Below are positions 1 through 5,485 of a DNA stretch of 9,532 bases, one piece after another (positions within the stretch are counted from its first letter, which is position 1; each line of letters opens with the position of its first letter). The DNA is from Candidatus Woesebacteria bacterium. Lineage in GTDB: Bacteria; Patescibacteriota; Microgenomatia; UBA1400; MFAQ01. Position numbers and translations under genes: made by a program. The notes beneath the pieces are model-generated. The model was not told the DNA's origin, did no database searches, and was given only the letters and a program-made list of their open reading frames with translations. The stretch lies in contig JAGVOE010000082.1 of the NCBI GenBank assembly GCA_020052895.1, positions 1 to 9,532 of the forward strand. Direction: 5' to 3'.

Positions 1-159
1 AACGTGTACTTTGTTTCTTTTTACCGTGGGGACTGGGATACCGAGTTTCTAACGGTAGCGACAATACAAAAAGTTCTTCCCAGAGGAGAACTGGGATTCT
101 TCGAAGTCGCTCCGGTCACTCTTCACCTGGGGAATATTGAAAACGAAAGAACAATGTAG
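1..159 (+). CDS. C-terminal end of an unidentified protein (partial; possibly thymidylate synthase-like)
   Basis: Frame 1 is open from the window edge for 52 codons and ends with TAG at 157-159; the start lies outside the window. The fragment begins NVYFVSFYRGDWD and ends near VTLHLGNIENERTM. The order 'hydrophobic strand, R-x-x-D, helix, E-L-G, strand, L-H-L' loosely resembles the C-terminal part of the thymidylate synthase fold, where a substrate-contacting Arg/Asp strand is followed by a helix and an H-x-Y strand. A dTMP-kinase-like gene lies 1.4 kb downstream, which is compatible with this. The similarity is from memory and weak, so the family is left open. A strong terminator follows at 180-214, so this gene ends its transcription unit here. 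Confidence 0.5.
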   Translation, partial: NVYFVSFYRGDWDTEFLTVATIQKVLPRGELGFFEVAPVTLHLGNIENERTM

Positions 160-179
160 GAATAGATAAATGATTTTGT

Positions 180-214
180 CCCCTCACTATAATAATAGTG
201 TGGGGTCTTTTTTT
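180..214 (+). terminator. Rho-independent terminator
   Basis: CCCCTCACTAT (180-190) pairs with ATAGTGTGGGG (195-205) across an AATA loop, with one mismatch in 11 pairs. TC and seven T residues follow (206-214). It closes the partial upstream gene and separates it from the transporter gene. Confidence 0.85.
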
Positions 215-230
215 GTATTGATGGATTCTG

Positions 231-236
231 TATCAT
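231..236 (+). promoter_or_regulatory. Possible -10 element for the metal transporter
   Basis: TATCAT at 231-236, preceded by CTG, ends 7 bases before the second in-frame ATG (244). No good -35 is seen at 17 bp; the T-tract of the preceding terminator lies there. If used, transcription would start at or next to ATG 244 and the mRNA would be leaderless. The evidence is weak taken alone and gains weight from the same arrangement at other genes here. Confidence 0.35.
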
Positions 237-1524
237 GAGATCAATGGGGAAAGTTGTCAAAATAATTAAAGAACTTTTTCGCAAGATCGGTCCGGGGTTT
301 GTGACCGGGGCGGCGGATGATGATCCAAGTGGTATCGCGACTTATTCAATCGCCGGCGCCAAGTTTGGACTCGGACTTGCTTGGCTGAGTCTTTTTTTGT
401 TACCGGCAATGATCTCGATCCAGGAGATGTGTGGAAGGTTGGGAATTACCACCGGCAGGGGTTTGGCGGGAGTAATCAAGAAGTATTCGTCCAAAAAGAT
501 GTTGTGGTTCGCCGTGAGTCTTTTGGTCTTGGCTAATGTCATCAATATTGGAGCGGACCTCGGGATTATGGCTTCATCTTTACAGATGATGTTTGGACTA
601 CCCTTTTACTTTTGGTTATTCCTGACCGCGATGTCGATCGTAGTCTTGGAAATTTGGGTACCCTACAAAAGATATTCTGCCATTTTGAAGTGGTTGAGTT
701 TATCGCTTTTGGTTTATGTGGTGACGGCTTTTCTGATTCGGCCAAACTGGAGTGATGTGCTTGAGGCGACTGTGATTCCCAGAATTACTTGGAGTGCCGA
801 TTATTTAATGGTTTTGGTGGGATTTTTGGGCACGACGATCTCACCATACTTATTTTTTTGGCAGACATCTCAAGAAGTAGAGGAGAAGATCTCAGATAAC
901 AGATCACAGATCTCAGATTTTGGGCAGAAATCTGTAGTGACATTGAGTGGAATAAAAAAAATGAGGTTGGACACTAAACTAGGAATGCTGTTTTCAAATT
1001 TGATGACCTTCTTTATCGTGGTGACGACGGCTGGGACACTACACGCTAATGGAGTTTTCAATATCGATAGTGCCCAGCAAGCGGCGTTAGCCTTGAGACC
1101 GCTGGCGGGGGATTTCGCCTACTTACTTTTTGCTTTTGGAATAATTGGAATTGGCCTACAATCGGTGCCGGTCTTGGCTGGATCTGTCGCTTACGCGGTT
1201 TCGGAAGCTTTGGGATTGAGAGAGGGTCTCGGGAAAAGCTTTGGGCGAGCTAAAGGGTTTTACTTAATTTTAGCGGTGGCGACCATGGTTGGAGTGCTGA
1301 TGAATTTGTGGGGCATAAACACCATGCAGGCTTTGTACTATGCGGCGGTGGTGAATGGAGTAGTGGCGGTGCCTTTGATTTTTATCATTATTCGTCTTGC
1401 CAGTGACGAAAGGGTGGTGGGGAAATTTAAGACTCAGAAGAAATATTTGTGGATTGCATGGGCGACCTTTGGCTTTATGACCCTGTCGGTAGTTTTGATG
1501 GCGGGGAGTGCGTTTTGGAACTAG
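235..1524 (+). CDS. Nramp-superfamily divalent metal transporter, variant metal site
   Basis: Integral inner-membrane protein of about 429 residues with roughly 11 hydrophobic segments, the usual size for the Nramp (SLC11/MntH) family. TM1 carries the family pattern (IGPGF, then ADDDPSGIATYS, residues 18-38) and TM6 carries GTTISPYLFFWQ (199-210). In canonical Nramps the TM1 Asp and Asn of DPGN and the TM6 Met of MPH help coordinate Mn2+/Fe2+. Here Asp30 is kept, but Asn is Gly33 and MPH reads SPY (Ser203-Tyr205). The protein therefore belongs to a non-canonical branch, and its substrate may not be Mn or Fe. The TM6-TM7 loop holds about 15 extra polar residues (219-233) encoded by a CAGATCTCAGA-type repeat. 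The start is ATG 235 or ATG 244 (MGKVVKII); the latter fits the -10 at 231-236. The family call is secure, the substrate is not. Confidence 0.88.
   Translation: MRSMGKVVKIIKELFRKIGPGFVTGAADDDPSGIATYSIAGAKFGLGLAWLSLFLLPAMISIQEMCGRLGITTGRGLAGVIKKYSSKKMLWFAVSLLVLANVINIGADLGIMASSLQMMFGLPFYFWLFLTAMSIVVLEIWVPYKRYSAILKWLSLSLLVYVVTAFLIRPNWSDVLEATVIPRITWSADYLMVLVGFLGTTISPYLFFWQTSQEVEEKISDNRSQISDFGQKSVVTLSGIKKMRLDTKLGMLFSNLMTFFIVVTTAGTLHANGVFNIDSAQQAALALRPLAGDFAYLLFAFGIIGIGLQSVPVLAGSVAYAVSEALGLREGLGKSFGRAKGFYLILAVATMVGVLMNLWGINTMQALYYAAVVNGVVAVPLIFIIIRLASDERVVGKFKTQKKYLWIAWATFGFMTLSVVLMAGSAFWN
887..918 (+). repeat. Intragenic duplicated AGATCTCAGAT micro-repeat
   Basis: AGATCTCAGAT occurs at 887-897 and again at 908-918, with a related AGATCACAGATC between them. 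It encodes the polar ISDNRSQISDF loop after TM6 of the transporter. The 11-base core CAGATCTCAGA recurs in folD at 4414-4424 in another reading frame. Confidence 0.7.
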
Positions 1525-1527
1525 TTG

Positions 1528-1556
1528 TTAAAATTCTATAAAATATATTGTAGAAT
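1528..1556 (+). promoter_or_regulatory. Promoter of the dTMP-kinase-like gene
   Basis: TAGAAT at 1551-1556 ends 5 bases before ATG 1562. A -35-like TTAAAA lies 17 bp upstream (1528-1533, four of six matches to TTGACA). No SD is present between the -10 and the ATG, so transcription probably begins at or next to the start codon. Confidence 0.55.
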
Positions 1557-1561
1557 ACCGC

Positions 1562-2149
1562 ATGAAGGGAAGATTTATCGTACTTTATGCGTCCAATAAT
1601 CTAGGAAAATCGAAACAGTTGGATTTGCTGGAAGAAGCGTGGCAAGAGATGGGCAGACCTTATAAAAGGATCAAGTACCCAAGATATGATTCGGAATTTG
1701 GCAGGATTCTTAACAGAGAACTTCGTGGGCCAGTGGAAGAGAGGTTGAATTTGACAGATGAGGAGCTACAGATGCTCTATGCCGAAGATAGGCGATATTA
1801 TCAGCCGAGGTTGATGGAAGTATTGAAGGAGAAAGATGTTCTGGCTGAGGACTACACTGGTACAGGGCTGGCCTGGGGGCTGACCAAAGGGGTTTTGCGA
1901 GAAAAGCTGGATACTTACAACTTTGGCTTGCTAGAGCCGGATCTGGCCATCCTACTCGATGGAGAGAGGTTTGGTGGAGGGATTGAGAAGGAACATCGGT
2001 TTGAGAGTGCCGGACAGGAGGTGTGGGAGAGGAATAGGGAAATTCACCGCCAGTTGGCGGCTGAGTTTGGCTGGGAGGTGGTGGAGGCCGGCGGTGATCC
2101 GCAAAAGATTCACGAGAAGGTTTTGAGGGCAATCCGGGAGAAGTGGTAG
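1562..2149 (+). CDS. dTMP-kinase-like P-loop nucleotide kinase (divergent)
   Basis: A 195-residue cytosolic protein with the length and motif order of thymidylate kinase (Tmk), which phosphorylates dTMP to dTDP. The N-terminal strand GRFIVLY leads into ASNNLGKSKQ (residues 10-19), a P-loop in which the first Gly of GxxxxGKS is Ala. RIKYPRYDSEFG (36-47) sits where Tmk has its REPGGT region. ELQMLYAEDRRYYQPRL (68-84) matches the helix before the DRY motif. The DRY segment itself reads AEDYTGTGLAWG (95-106), so the usual Arg is absent. PDLAILLDGERFGGG (126-140) is the strand plus LID region. From memory, the NNLGKS and EDYTGTG signatures recur in a CPR-type Tmk-like group, so this is probably a lineage variant and not a decayed gene. 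dTMP specificity is inferred. A gene of the thymidylate pathway may lie upstream at 1-159. Confidence 0.72.
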   Translation: MKGRFIVLYASNNLGKSKQLDLLEEAWQEMGRPYKRIKYPRYDSEFGRILNRELRGPVEERLNLTDEELQMLYAEDRRYYQPRLMEVLKEKDVLAEDYTGTGLAWGLTKGVLREKLDTYNFGLLEPDLAILLDGERFGGGIEKEHRFESAGQEVWERNREIHRQLAAEFGWEVVEAGGDPQKIHEKVLRAIREKW

Positions 2150-2160
2150 ACTTGCGAGCA

Positions 2161-2224
2161 CATTCCTTAAATTATGTCAAATTTGAGGAATGATAATCCT
2201 CAAATTAGGTTAAATCTAGGGAAT
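2161..2224. repeat. Four alternating inverted copies of an ATTCC(T/C)nAAATT unit
   Basis: Related 12-13-base units occur as ATTCCTTAAATT (2162-2173), its inverse AAATTTGAGGAAT (2179-2191), AATCCTCAAATT (2195-2206) and inverse AAATCTAGGGAAT (2212-2224). Units 1 and 2 form a 13-bp stem with a single T.G pair and a 6-base loop. Units 2 and 3 form a perfect 10-bp stem (2180-2189 with 2197-2206). These two stems exclude each other. No T-tract follows on the plus strand, so it is not a standard terminator, though it may protect or end the upstream transcript. Confidence 0.65.
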
Positions 2225-2248
2225 CGCCAGGTGGTGGGTGATTGATGT

Positions 2249-2277
2249 AAAAAAGACCTCTCAGTTAGAGAGGTCTT
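2249..2277 (-). terminator. Rho-independent terminator of the TPM-domain gene
   Basis: AAGACCTCTC (2253-2262) and GAGAGGTCTT (2268-2277) form a perfect 10-bp stem with an AGTTA loop. The A6 run at 2249-2254 becomes a T-tract when read on the minus strand, so it terminates the minus-strand gene whose stop is at 2293. Confidence 0.85.
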
Positions 2278-2292
2278 GTGCGCTAGATTCTG

Positions 2293-3231
2293 TTATCCAC
2301 CACGGTTGGAACGGCCACTTCCGGAACCACCTCGGCTCGGGGGAGAGCTTGATGGTCGAGAGGAAGATGACGAAGAAGAGGGTCGGCTACTCGAGCTTGA
2401 CGACGGTCTGTAGCTGGAACTGGAGCTCGGGGATGAGGAAGAAGGGCGATAGCTTGAACTTGGCGTGTAATCTGAGCTCGTTGATGTTGTGTTGCCGCCA
2501 AAAAGTCCGGAAAACAAGGAAGCCAAAACGGCGAAAATGATTATTCCAACAAAACACAGGAAGAGGAATAATAAGATCGAACCGCCAGAGCCATTGTTGA
2601 TCGGTGTTGGCAAAGTTGATTCTTCTGCTGACGACTCTGTTGTTACTGGCGTTATCGCGTACTCACTGCGGACGTAAGTGTCGTATGTCTGGACAACCGC
2701 CAGGATTGAAGCATCGACCGATTTGGTCGTATCGAAGGTGTCAACACCCAAGCGTTTTAGATCACCAAGGCCAGGAGCGGTGAGAGCGGGAAGACCCAGA
2801 CCTACGCCGTAGCGAACTTCGACACTGTTTTCTCTCACAACGAAGAGCCAGACGAAGCCGTTGTCGGCATGTGGCCCATCGACGAGACCAAGGCCCATGT
2901 AGCGCAGGAAGTGAACGGCACAGTTCACCGGTTCACCGACCTGGTTCTCGGGCAGGACAAGGATCATGGTTTGGGCCAGTTGGTCAGCATTGAGCTGATC
3001 CAGAGTGACGTCGACTTGAGCCATTGTCTCTTCGGAGACTAGGCCATTGCCGACGGTCCAATGTGGCTGGTTGAGGTCATAGGTGAAGCCATAATTATCG
3101 GCTTCGCTACCACTGCCGCACTTTCCATCAATTTGGGGTAAGTTTGGCGCTGCAGAGACTGTGCTGGGGTGGACAAGAAGAATGGAGATGAGAATTGTTG
3201 CCAATATAGCAAGCTGGAGAAAACGTTTCAT
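2293..3231 (-). CDS. TPM-domain (TLP18.3/Psb32/MOLO-1-like) membrane protein with Ser/Arg/Pro-rich tail
   Basis: 312 residues. A signal peptide (1-27, cleavage probably after VSA) is followed by an extracytoplasmic domain of about 160 residues. That domain fits the TPM pattern: a predicted helix ending ADQLAQTMILVLPENQ (82-97), then GLGLVDGPHADNGFVWLFVV (113-132), then VEVRYGVGLGL (138-148). Cys38 and Cys104 could form a disulfide. One transmembrane segment (about 218-241) follows, then a tail of about 65 residues made almost only of Ser with spaced RP or YRP units, ending RGGSGSGRSNRGG. The expected topology is domain outside and tail in the cytoplasm. TPM proteins often end in a Gly/Ser-rich tail; here it is Ser/Arg/Pro. 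The start is set by an AGGAG SD (3238-3242) 6 bases before the ATG. A LemA-like gene lies upstream, a known TPM partner. The function is not established; a role in envelope maintenance is inferred. Confidence 0.75.
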   Translation of the reverse strand: MKRFLQLAILATILISILLVHPSTVSAAPNLPQIDGKCGSGSEADNYGFTYDLNQPHWTVGNGLVSEETMAQVDVTLDQLNADQLAQTMILVLPENQVGEPVNCAVHFLRYMGLGLVDGPHADNGFVWLFVVRENSVEVRYGVGLGLPALTAPGLGDLKRLGVDTFDTTKSVDASILAVVQTYDTYVRSEYAITPVTTESSAEESTLPTPINNGSGGSILLFLFLCFVGIIIFAVLASLFSGLFGGNTTSTSSDYTPSSSYRPSSSSPSSSSSYRPSSSSSSRPSSSSSSSRPSSSPPSRGGSGSGRSNRGG

Positions 3232-3283
3232 GGGTTGCTCCTATAAAATGGGATGGAATTTCAGTGTTCCTTTGAACTTGGTG

Positions 3284-3312
3284 ATTATATCATATATTTG
3301 GGGATATTTCAA
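3284..3312 (-). promoter_or_regulatory. Sigma70-type promoter of the TPM-domain gene
   Basis: On the minus strand, TTGAAA (3312-3307), a 17-bp spacer, then a consensus TATAAT (3289-3284). The predicted transcription start is near 3277, giving a leader of about 46 bases that contains the AGGAG SD. Confidence 0.8.
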
Positions 3313-3361
3313 TGTTATGGGTTTATATGTCTTCAAAGCTGGATTTATGGTTTTTGTGTAT

Positions 3362-3394
3362 AAAAAACTCCCGTCAGTTTATACTGACGGGAGT
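3362..3394 (-). terminator. Rho-independent terminator of the LemA-like gene
   Basis: ACTCCCGTCAGT (3367-3378) and ACTGACGGGAGT (3383-3394) form a perfect 12-bp stem with a 4-base loop. An A6 run (3362-3367) gives the T-tract on the minus strand, 12 bases past the stop of the upstream gene. It separates the two envelope genes into independent units. Confidence 0.88.
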
Positions 3395-3405
3395 GGAGTC
3401 AAAAG

Positions 3406-4101
3406 TTATTTGGTCGGAGTTTCAAGAGGATTGTGGATCGGCTGGCCCACGGAAGCTGACTGATAATACGGGAAGTTGTCGGGCAGAGGGAAGCCGATGA
3501 TATCGGAGGCCGCGGCCACTACTTCGCCGGTAACAGAGCTGCGCTTGGTATTGTAAGCACGCACGGCATCGTTCCAGTCTGTACCAGCGAGCTGGATGGT
3601 ATTCATGGCTTCGTTCATGGTATCCATGAGGGCCAGGGTAACCTTTTCATTCGGGACTGGAGGGGGAGCCTGGACAACTGAGTTCACAAACAAGGTGAAG
3701 GCTTTGCCCAAATCGGATGGTAGAGCGCCATTGGCAGCTTGCTCGGCGAGATTCGGTTTCTGAGGATCGCCACCCACGAAAGTTTGAGAGTTGGCCATGG
3801 CCTCTTCGAGTAATTTTTGCTCGGAGCGGAAATTGCCGGTCCAAACTTCGCCTGATTGAGCGACGGCTTCGTAGTAGCCTTCAGTGGCACCATTAGTGAC
3901 GCTGATTTTGGCATACTGAGTATCAGTCACCAGGCCGAAATTCGAGGAGGCAGCTTGCACATTCTGAGCGAGGCGAACAAGTTCGTCGCGCTCTGCGATG
4001 CCTTGTTTGGCAACATCTTTGGCGGTGTTGGTAAATCCACAAGCCAAGGTCAGGACGAGAGCTGACAAGATGAATACAATCTTTCTGAAGCTACTTTTCA
4101 T
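3406..4101 (-). CDS. LemA-like exported or lipid-anchored protein
   Basis: 231 residues from the chosen ATG at 4101, which has AAGGAG 9 bases upstream; the open frame extends to 4308 but would run through the promoter. The N-terminus MKSSFRKIVFILSALVLTLAC is a signal or anchor segment. Cys21 could be lipidated, although T-L-A-C is a poor lipobox. The mature part is mostly helical. The C-terminal region DWNDAVRAYNTKRSS (175-189), then AAASDIIGFPLPDNFPYY (196-213), resembles the LemA ending, where 'YN.AV..YN' precedes a P/A-rich stretch and GF...F. A PPPVP linker (146-150) divides two helical halves. LemA and TPM-domain genes are often neighbours in bacteria, as here, which supports both calls. 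The molecular role is unknown; localisation to the outer face of the membrane is inferred. Confidence 0.65.
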   Translation of the reverse strand: MKSSFRKIVFILSALVLTLACGFTNTAKDVAKQGIAERDELVRLAQNVQAASSNFGLVTDTQYAKISVTNGATEGYYEAVAQSGEVWTGNFRSEQKLLEEAMANSQTFVGGDPQKPNLAEQAANGALPSDLGKAFTLFVNSVVQAPPPVPNEKVTLALMDTMNEAMNTIQLAGTDWNDAVRAYNTKRSSVTGEVVAAASDIIGFPLPDNFPYYQSASVGQPIHNPLETPTK

Positions 4102-4159
4102 TCTGGGTTTCTCCTTGAACAGGGTTTGAATTTCAAAAAACAGCTTTTTAAGCTTGGGT

Positions 4160-4188
4160 ATTCTACCTCGAAAAGATGGTTCTGTCAA
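4160..4188 (-). promoter_or_regulatory. Sigma70-type promoter of the LemA-like gene
   Basis: On the minus strand, consensus TTGACA (4188-4183), a 17-bp spacer, then TAGAAT (4165-4160). The predicted leader is about 52 bases and includes the AAGGAG SD at 4111-4116. This is the closest match to the E. coli consensus -35 in the window. Confidence 0.82.
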
Positions 4189-4211
4189 GTTATAGGGTGG
4201 TTGGATGAGCT

Positions 4212-4220
4212 TGGTATACT
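4212..4220 (+). promoter_or_regulatory. Extended -10 promoter of folD
   Basis: TGGTATACT (4212-4220) is an extended -10 (TGn + TATACT). It ends 5 bases before GTG 4226. No recognisable -35 lies 17 bp upstream. It is divergent from the LemA-like promoter, with about 23 bp between the two elements. Confidence 0.55.
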
Positions 4221-4225
4221 TAGGG

Positions 4226-4984
4226 GTGGTAAAAGTGATATTTGACGGAAAAAAACAAGCGGAGAGAGAGGCTTTGTTTCTGGAAGAAAATGAAAGGGTT
4301 CTGGGCAAGAGTCTGGTAATCTTTCAGTGTGACGGGCGCACGGATGAGAGTGCCTACGTCAGGCTAAAAAAGGAGATGGGAGAGAGACTGGGGGTGATGG
4401 TGAGTGTAGACTTCAGATCTCAGACTTCAGATCTTAGAGAGGGAATCATTGCGGCCAATGAAGATGAGACGGTGGATGGGATATTGGTCCAGTTGCCTGT
4501 TTTGGGGGCGACAAAGGACGAAGTTGGACAAATTTTGTCTTCAATTAATCCCGAGAAGGATGTAGACGGATTAAACCCGAAAAGTAGGTTCATTCCGGCC
4601 GTAATCAGGGCAGTGGAAAGGCTGATGGAAATTTTTAAAATTAAGGAAGATGACAGGATTGCAGTAGTGGGAGATAAAGGAGCCGTGGGTGTAAGACTAA
4701 TGGAAAGATTGAAAGTTTTGGGACTGTCACCAAAGGGTTTTGATCAGGGAGATAACTTGAAGAAACTTAAAGATTTTGAGATGGTCATTAGTGCTACCGG
4801 AGTGAGAGGTTTGATAACCGGTGAGATGGTGGCAGAAGGGTTTACAGGGATTGATCTCGGGCATCCGAAGGGAGATTTTTCTCCCGAGGCAGTGGCGAAG
4901 GCATCATTGATTACGCCCGTGCCTGGAGGGGTAGGTCCGATGACGATCGTGGCTTTGTACGAGAATTTGGGGGATGTGGTGTAG
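4226..4984 (+). CDS. folD: FolD-type methylenetetrahydrofolate dehydrogenase/cyclohydrolase, divergent
   Basis: Cytosolic one-carbon enzyme expected to convert 5,10-methylene-THF to 10-formyl-THF. Numbered from an alternative ATG at 4205, Tyr51-x3-Lys55 (AYVRLKK) holds the catalytic lysine, VDGILVQLP (90-98) holds the conserved Gln, and DVDGLNP (119-125) holds the conserved Asp. The end carries VISATG, LITGEMV, IDLG and ITPVPGGVGPMT, all typical. Two family motifs are altered: the PCTPxG segment reads FIPAVIRA, and the NAD(P) loop usually written GRSxxVG reads VVGDKGAVG. Start choice: FolD normally begins only a few residues before xIxDGK. GTG 4226 is 5 bases from the -10, GTG 4235 has AGGGG upstream, and ATG 4205 would place the -10 inside the gene. 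Length is about 252 residues, shorter than the usual 280-290. Whether both activities remain is uncertain. Confidence 0.8.
   Translation: MVKVIFDGKKQAEREALFLEENERVLGKSLVIFQCDGRTDESAYVRLKKEMGERLGVMVSVDFRSQTSDLREGIIAANEDETVDGILVQLPVLGATKDEVGQILSSINPEKDVDGLNPKSRFIPAVIRAVERLMEIFKIKEDDRIAVVGDKGAVGVRLMERLKVLGLSPKGFDQGDNLKKLKDFEMVISATGVRGLITGEMVAEGFTGIDLGHPKGDFSPEAVAKASLITPVPGGVGPMTIVALYENLGDVV
4411..4438 (+). repeat. Tandem 14-bp duplication inside folD
   Basis: CTTCAGATCTCAGA (4411-4424) is followed directly by CTTCAGATCTTAGA (4425-4438), one mismatch. Because 14 is not a multiple of three, the two copies are read in different frames (DFRSQ, then TSDLR). The core is shared with the repeat at 887-918. 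Confidence 0.75.
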
Positions 4985-5002
4985 ATAACTACGTGGAGTG
5001 AG

Positions 5003-5044
5003 ACCTGCCTGCCGGCAGGCAGGTTGCCAAACTCGCAATGACGA
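5003..5044. repeat. Perfect 22-bp GC-rich palindrome plus CATTGCGAG-type motif
   Basis: ACCTGCCTGCC (5003-5013) is followed without a loop by its exact complement GGCAGGCAGGT (5014-5024). Eight bases further, on the minus strand, TCGTCATTGCGAG occupies 5044-5032, a motif known from dispersed intergenic repeats in many bacteria. The unit fills the gap between the folD stop and the convergent coiled-coil gene. There is no T-tract, so it is not a classical terminator, though it could block transcription from both sides. Confidence 0.75.
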
Positions 5045-5051
5045 TTGGATT

Positions 5052-5375
5052 TTAGGCGAGGATGGCTTCGACTTTGGTAAGGCGATTTTCGTGATTGTTT
5101 ACTTGGTGACTCATGGCGGTCTGTTCCTGATCGTGTTTCTTCAATAGACCGTACATTTTATCCATGGTGTTTTGGAGTGTGCTGATTGATACTTGAAGTT
5201 GTTCCTTGCTCACGTAATTTTCTTTGAGTTCTAACTTTGAGGCTAATTTCTCAAAAAGCTTGAAGTTGTTTTCTGAAAAAGCTTGGGCCATTTTCTTGTA
5301 AATTTCGAAGTTATTCTCTTTAACAATTTTTTTAGTCCCTTTGTCGATGTTGTCAAGGTCTGTTTTTGTCAGCAT
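5052..5375 (-). CDS. Small coiled-coil protein, unknown function (copy A)
   Basis: 107 residues, soluble, with no signal peptide or membrane segment. It begins MLTKTDLDNIDKGTKK and ends HENRLTKVEAILA. The middle is strongly helical with hydrophobic residues spaced as heptads (LQVSISTLQNTMDKMYGLL), suggesting an oligomeric coiled coil. It shares layout and end motifs with the gene at 7820-8125: M(L/I)T-x-TD(L/V) at the start, a (V/T)-(S/K)-K/E-E-x-L segment in the middle, and R(L/V)(T/S)K(V/L)E at the end. The start is supported by an extended -10 (TGATATTAT) ending 6 bases before the ATG. It lies convergent to folD and divergent from rpsB. Its role is unknown. Confidence 0.65.
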   Translation of the reverse strand: MLTKTDLDNIDKGTKKIVKENNFEIYKKMAQAFSENNFKLFEKLASKLELKENYVSKEQLQVSISTLQNTMDKMYGLLKKHDQEQTAMSHQVNNHENRLTKVEAILA

Positions 5376-5381
5376 AGATTA

Positions 5382-5390
5382 ATAATATCA
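5382..5390 (-). promoter_or_regulatory. Extended -10 promoter of coiled-coil gene A
   Basis: On the minus strand, TGATATTAT (5390-5382) is followed by 6 bases (TAATCT) and then the ATG at 5375. No SD is present. The spacing predicts a leaderless or nearly leaderless transcript. Confidence 0.6.
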
Positions 5391-5408
5391 TGGTAAATGT
5401 AAGATTTG

Positions 5409-5417
5409 TGCTAAAAT
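5409..5417 (+). promoter_or_regulatory. Extended -10 promoter of rpsB
   Basis: TGCTAAAAT (5409-5417) fits an extended -10; no convincing -35 is seen. Transcription would begin near 5424, giving a leader of about 70 bases before ATG 5494, unlike the short or absent leaders predicted for neighbouring genes. Confidence 0.6.
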
Positions 5418-5440
5418 AGGCAAGTTAAATTAATAAGTTG

Positions 5441-5485
5441 TCCCGGTACGAATCTCTTGAAATGTGCCTGGAATTAAAAAGAGAT
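5441..5485 (+). promoter_or_regulatory. Candidate pseudoknot in the rpsB leader
   Basis: Stem 1 joins TCCCGGTAC (5441-5449) to GTGCCTGGA (5464-5472): seven Watson-Crick pairs, one G.U pair and one mismatch. Its loop contains ATCTCTT (5452-5458), which is perfectly complementary to AAGAGAT (5479-5485). Together they form an H-type pseudoknot ending 8 bases before the rpsB ATG and covering the only SD-like purines (GAG at 5481-5483). rpsB autoregulation by S2 through its leader is known in E. coli. The same role here is inferred. Confidence 0.5.

Noticed and set aside
1710..2132. 140-codon open frame on the minus strand
   Set aside because: Antisense to the dTMP-kinase-like gene, Pro/Ser-rich with no domain pattern; a shadow of its codon bias.
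2249..2277. Bidirectional terminator also ending the tmk-like transcript
   Set aside because: On the plus strand the stem is followed by GTGCGC, with no T-tract.
2330..2480. Repetitive stretch resembling a CRISPR or satellite array
   Set aside because: It is the coding sequence of the Ser/Arg/Pro tail; no constant repeat unit or unique spacers.
2238..2540. 100-codon plus-strand open frame
   Set aside because: Antisense to the serine-rich tail and running through the minus-strand terminator; composition is a by-product of the repeat.
4102..4308. N-terminal extension of the LemA-like ORF to 4308
   Set aside because: It would cover the TTGACA/TAGAAT promoter and SD and precede an obvious signal sequence; the start at 4101 explains everything.
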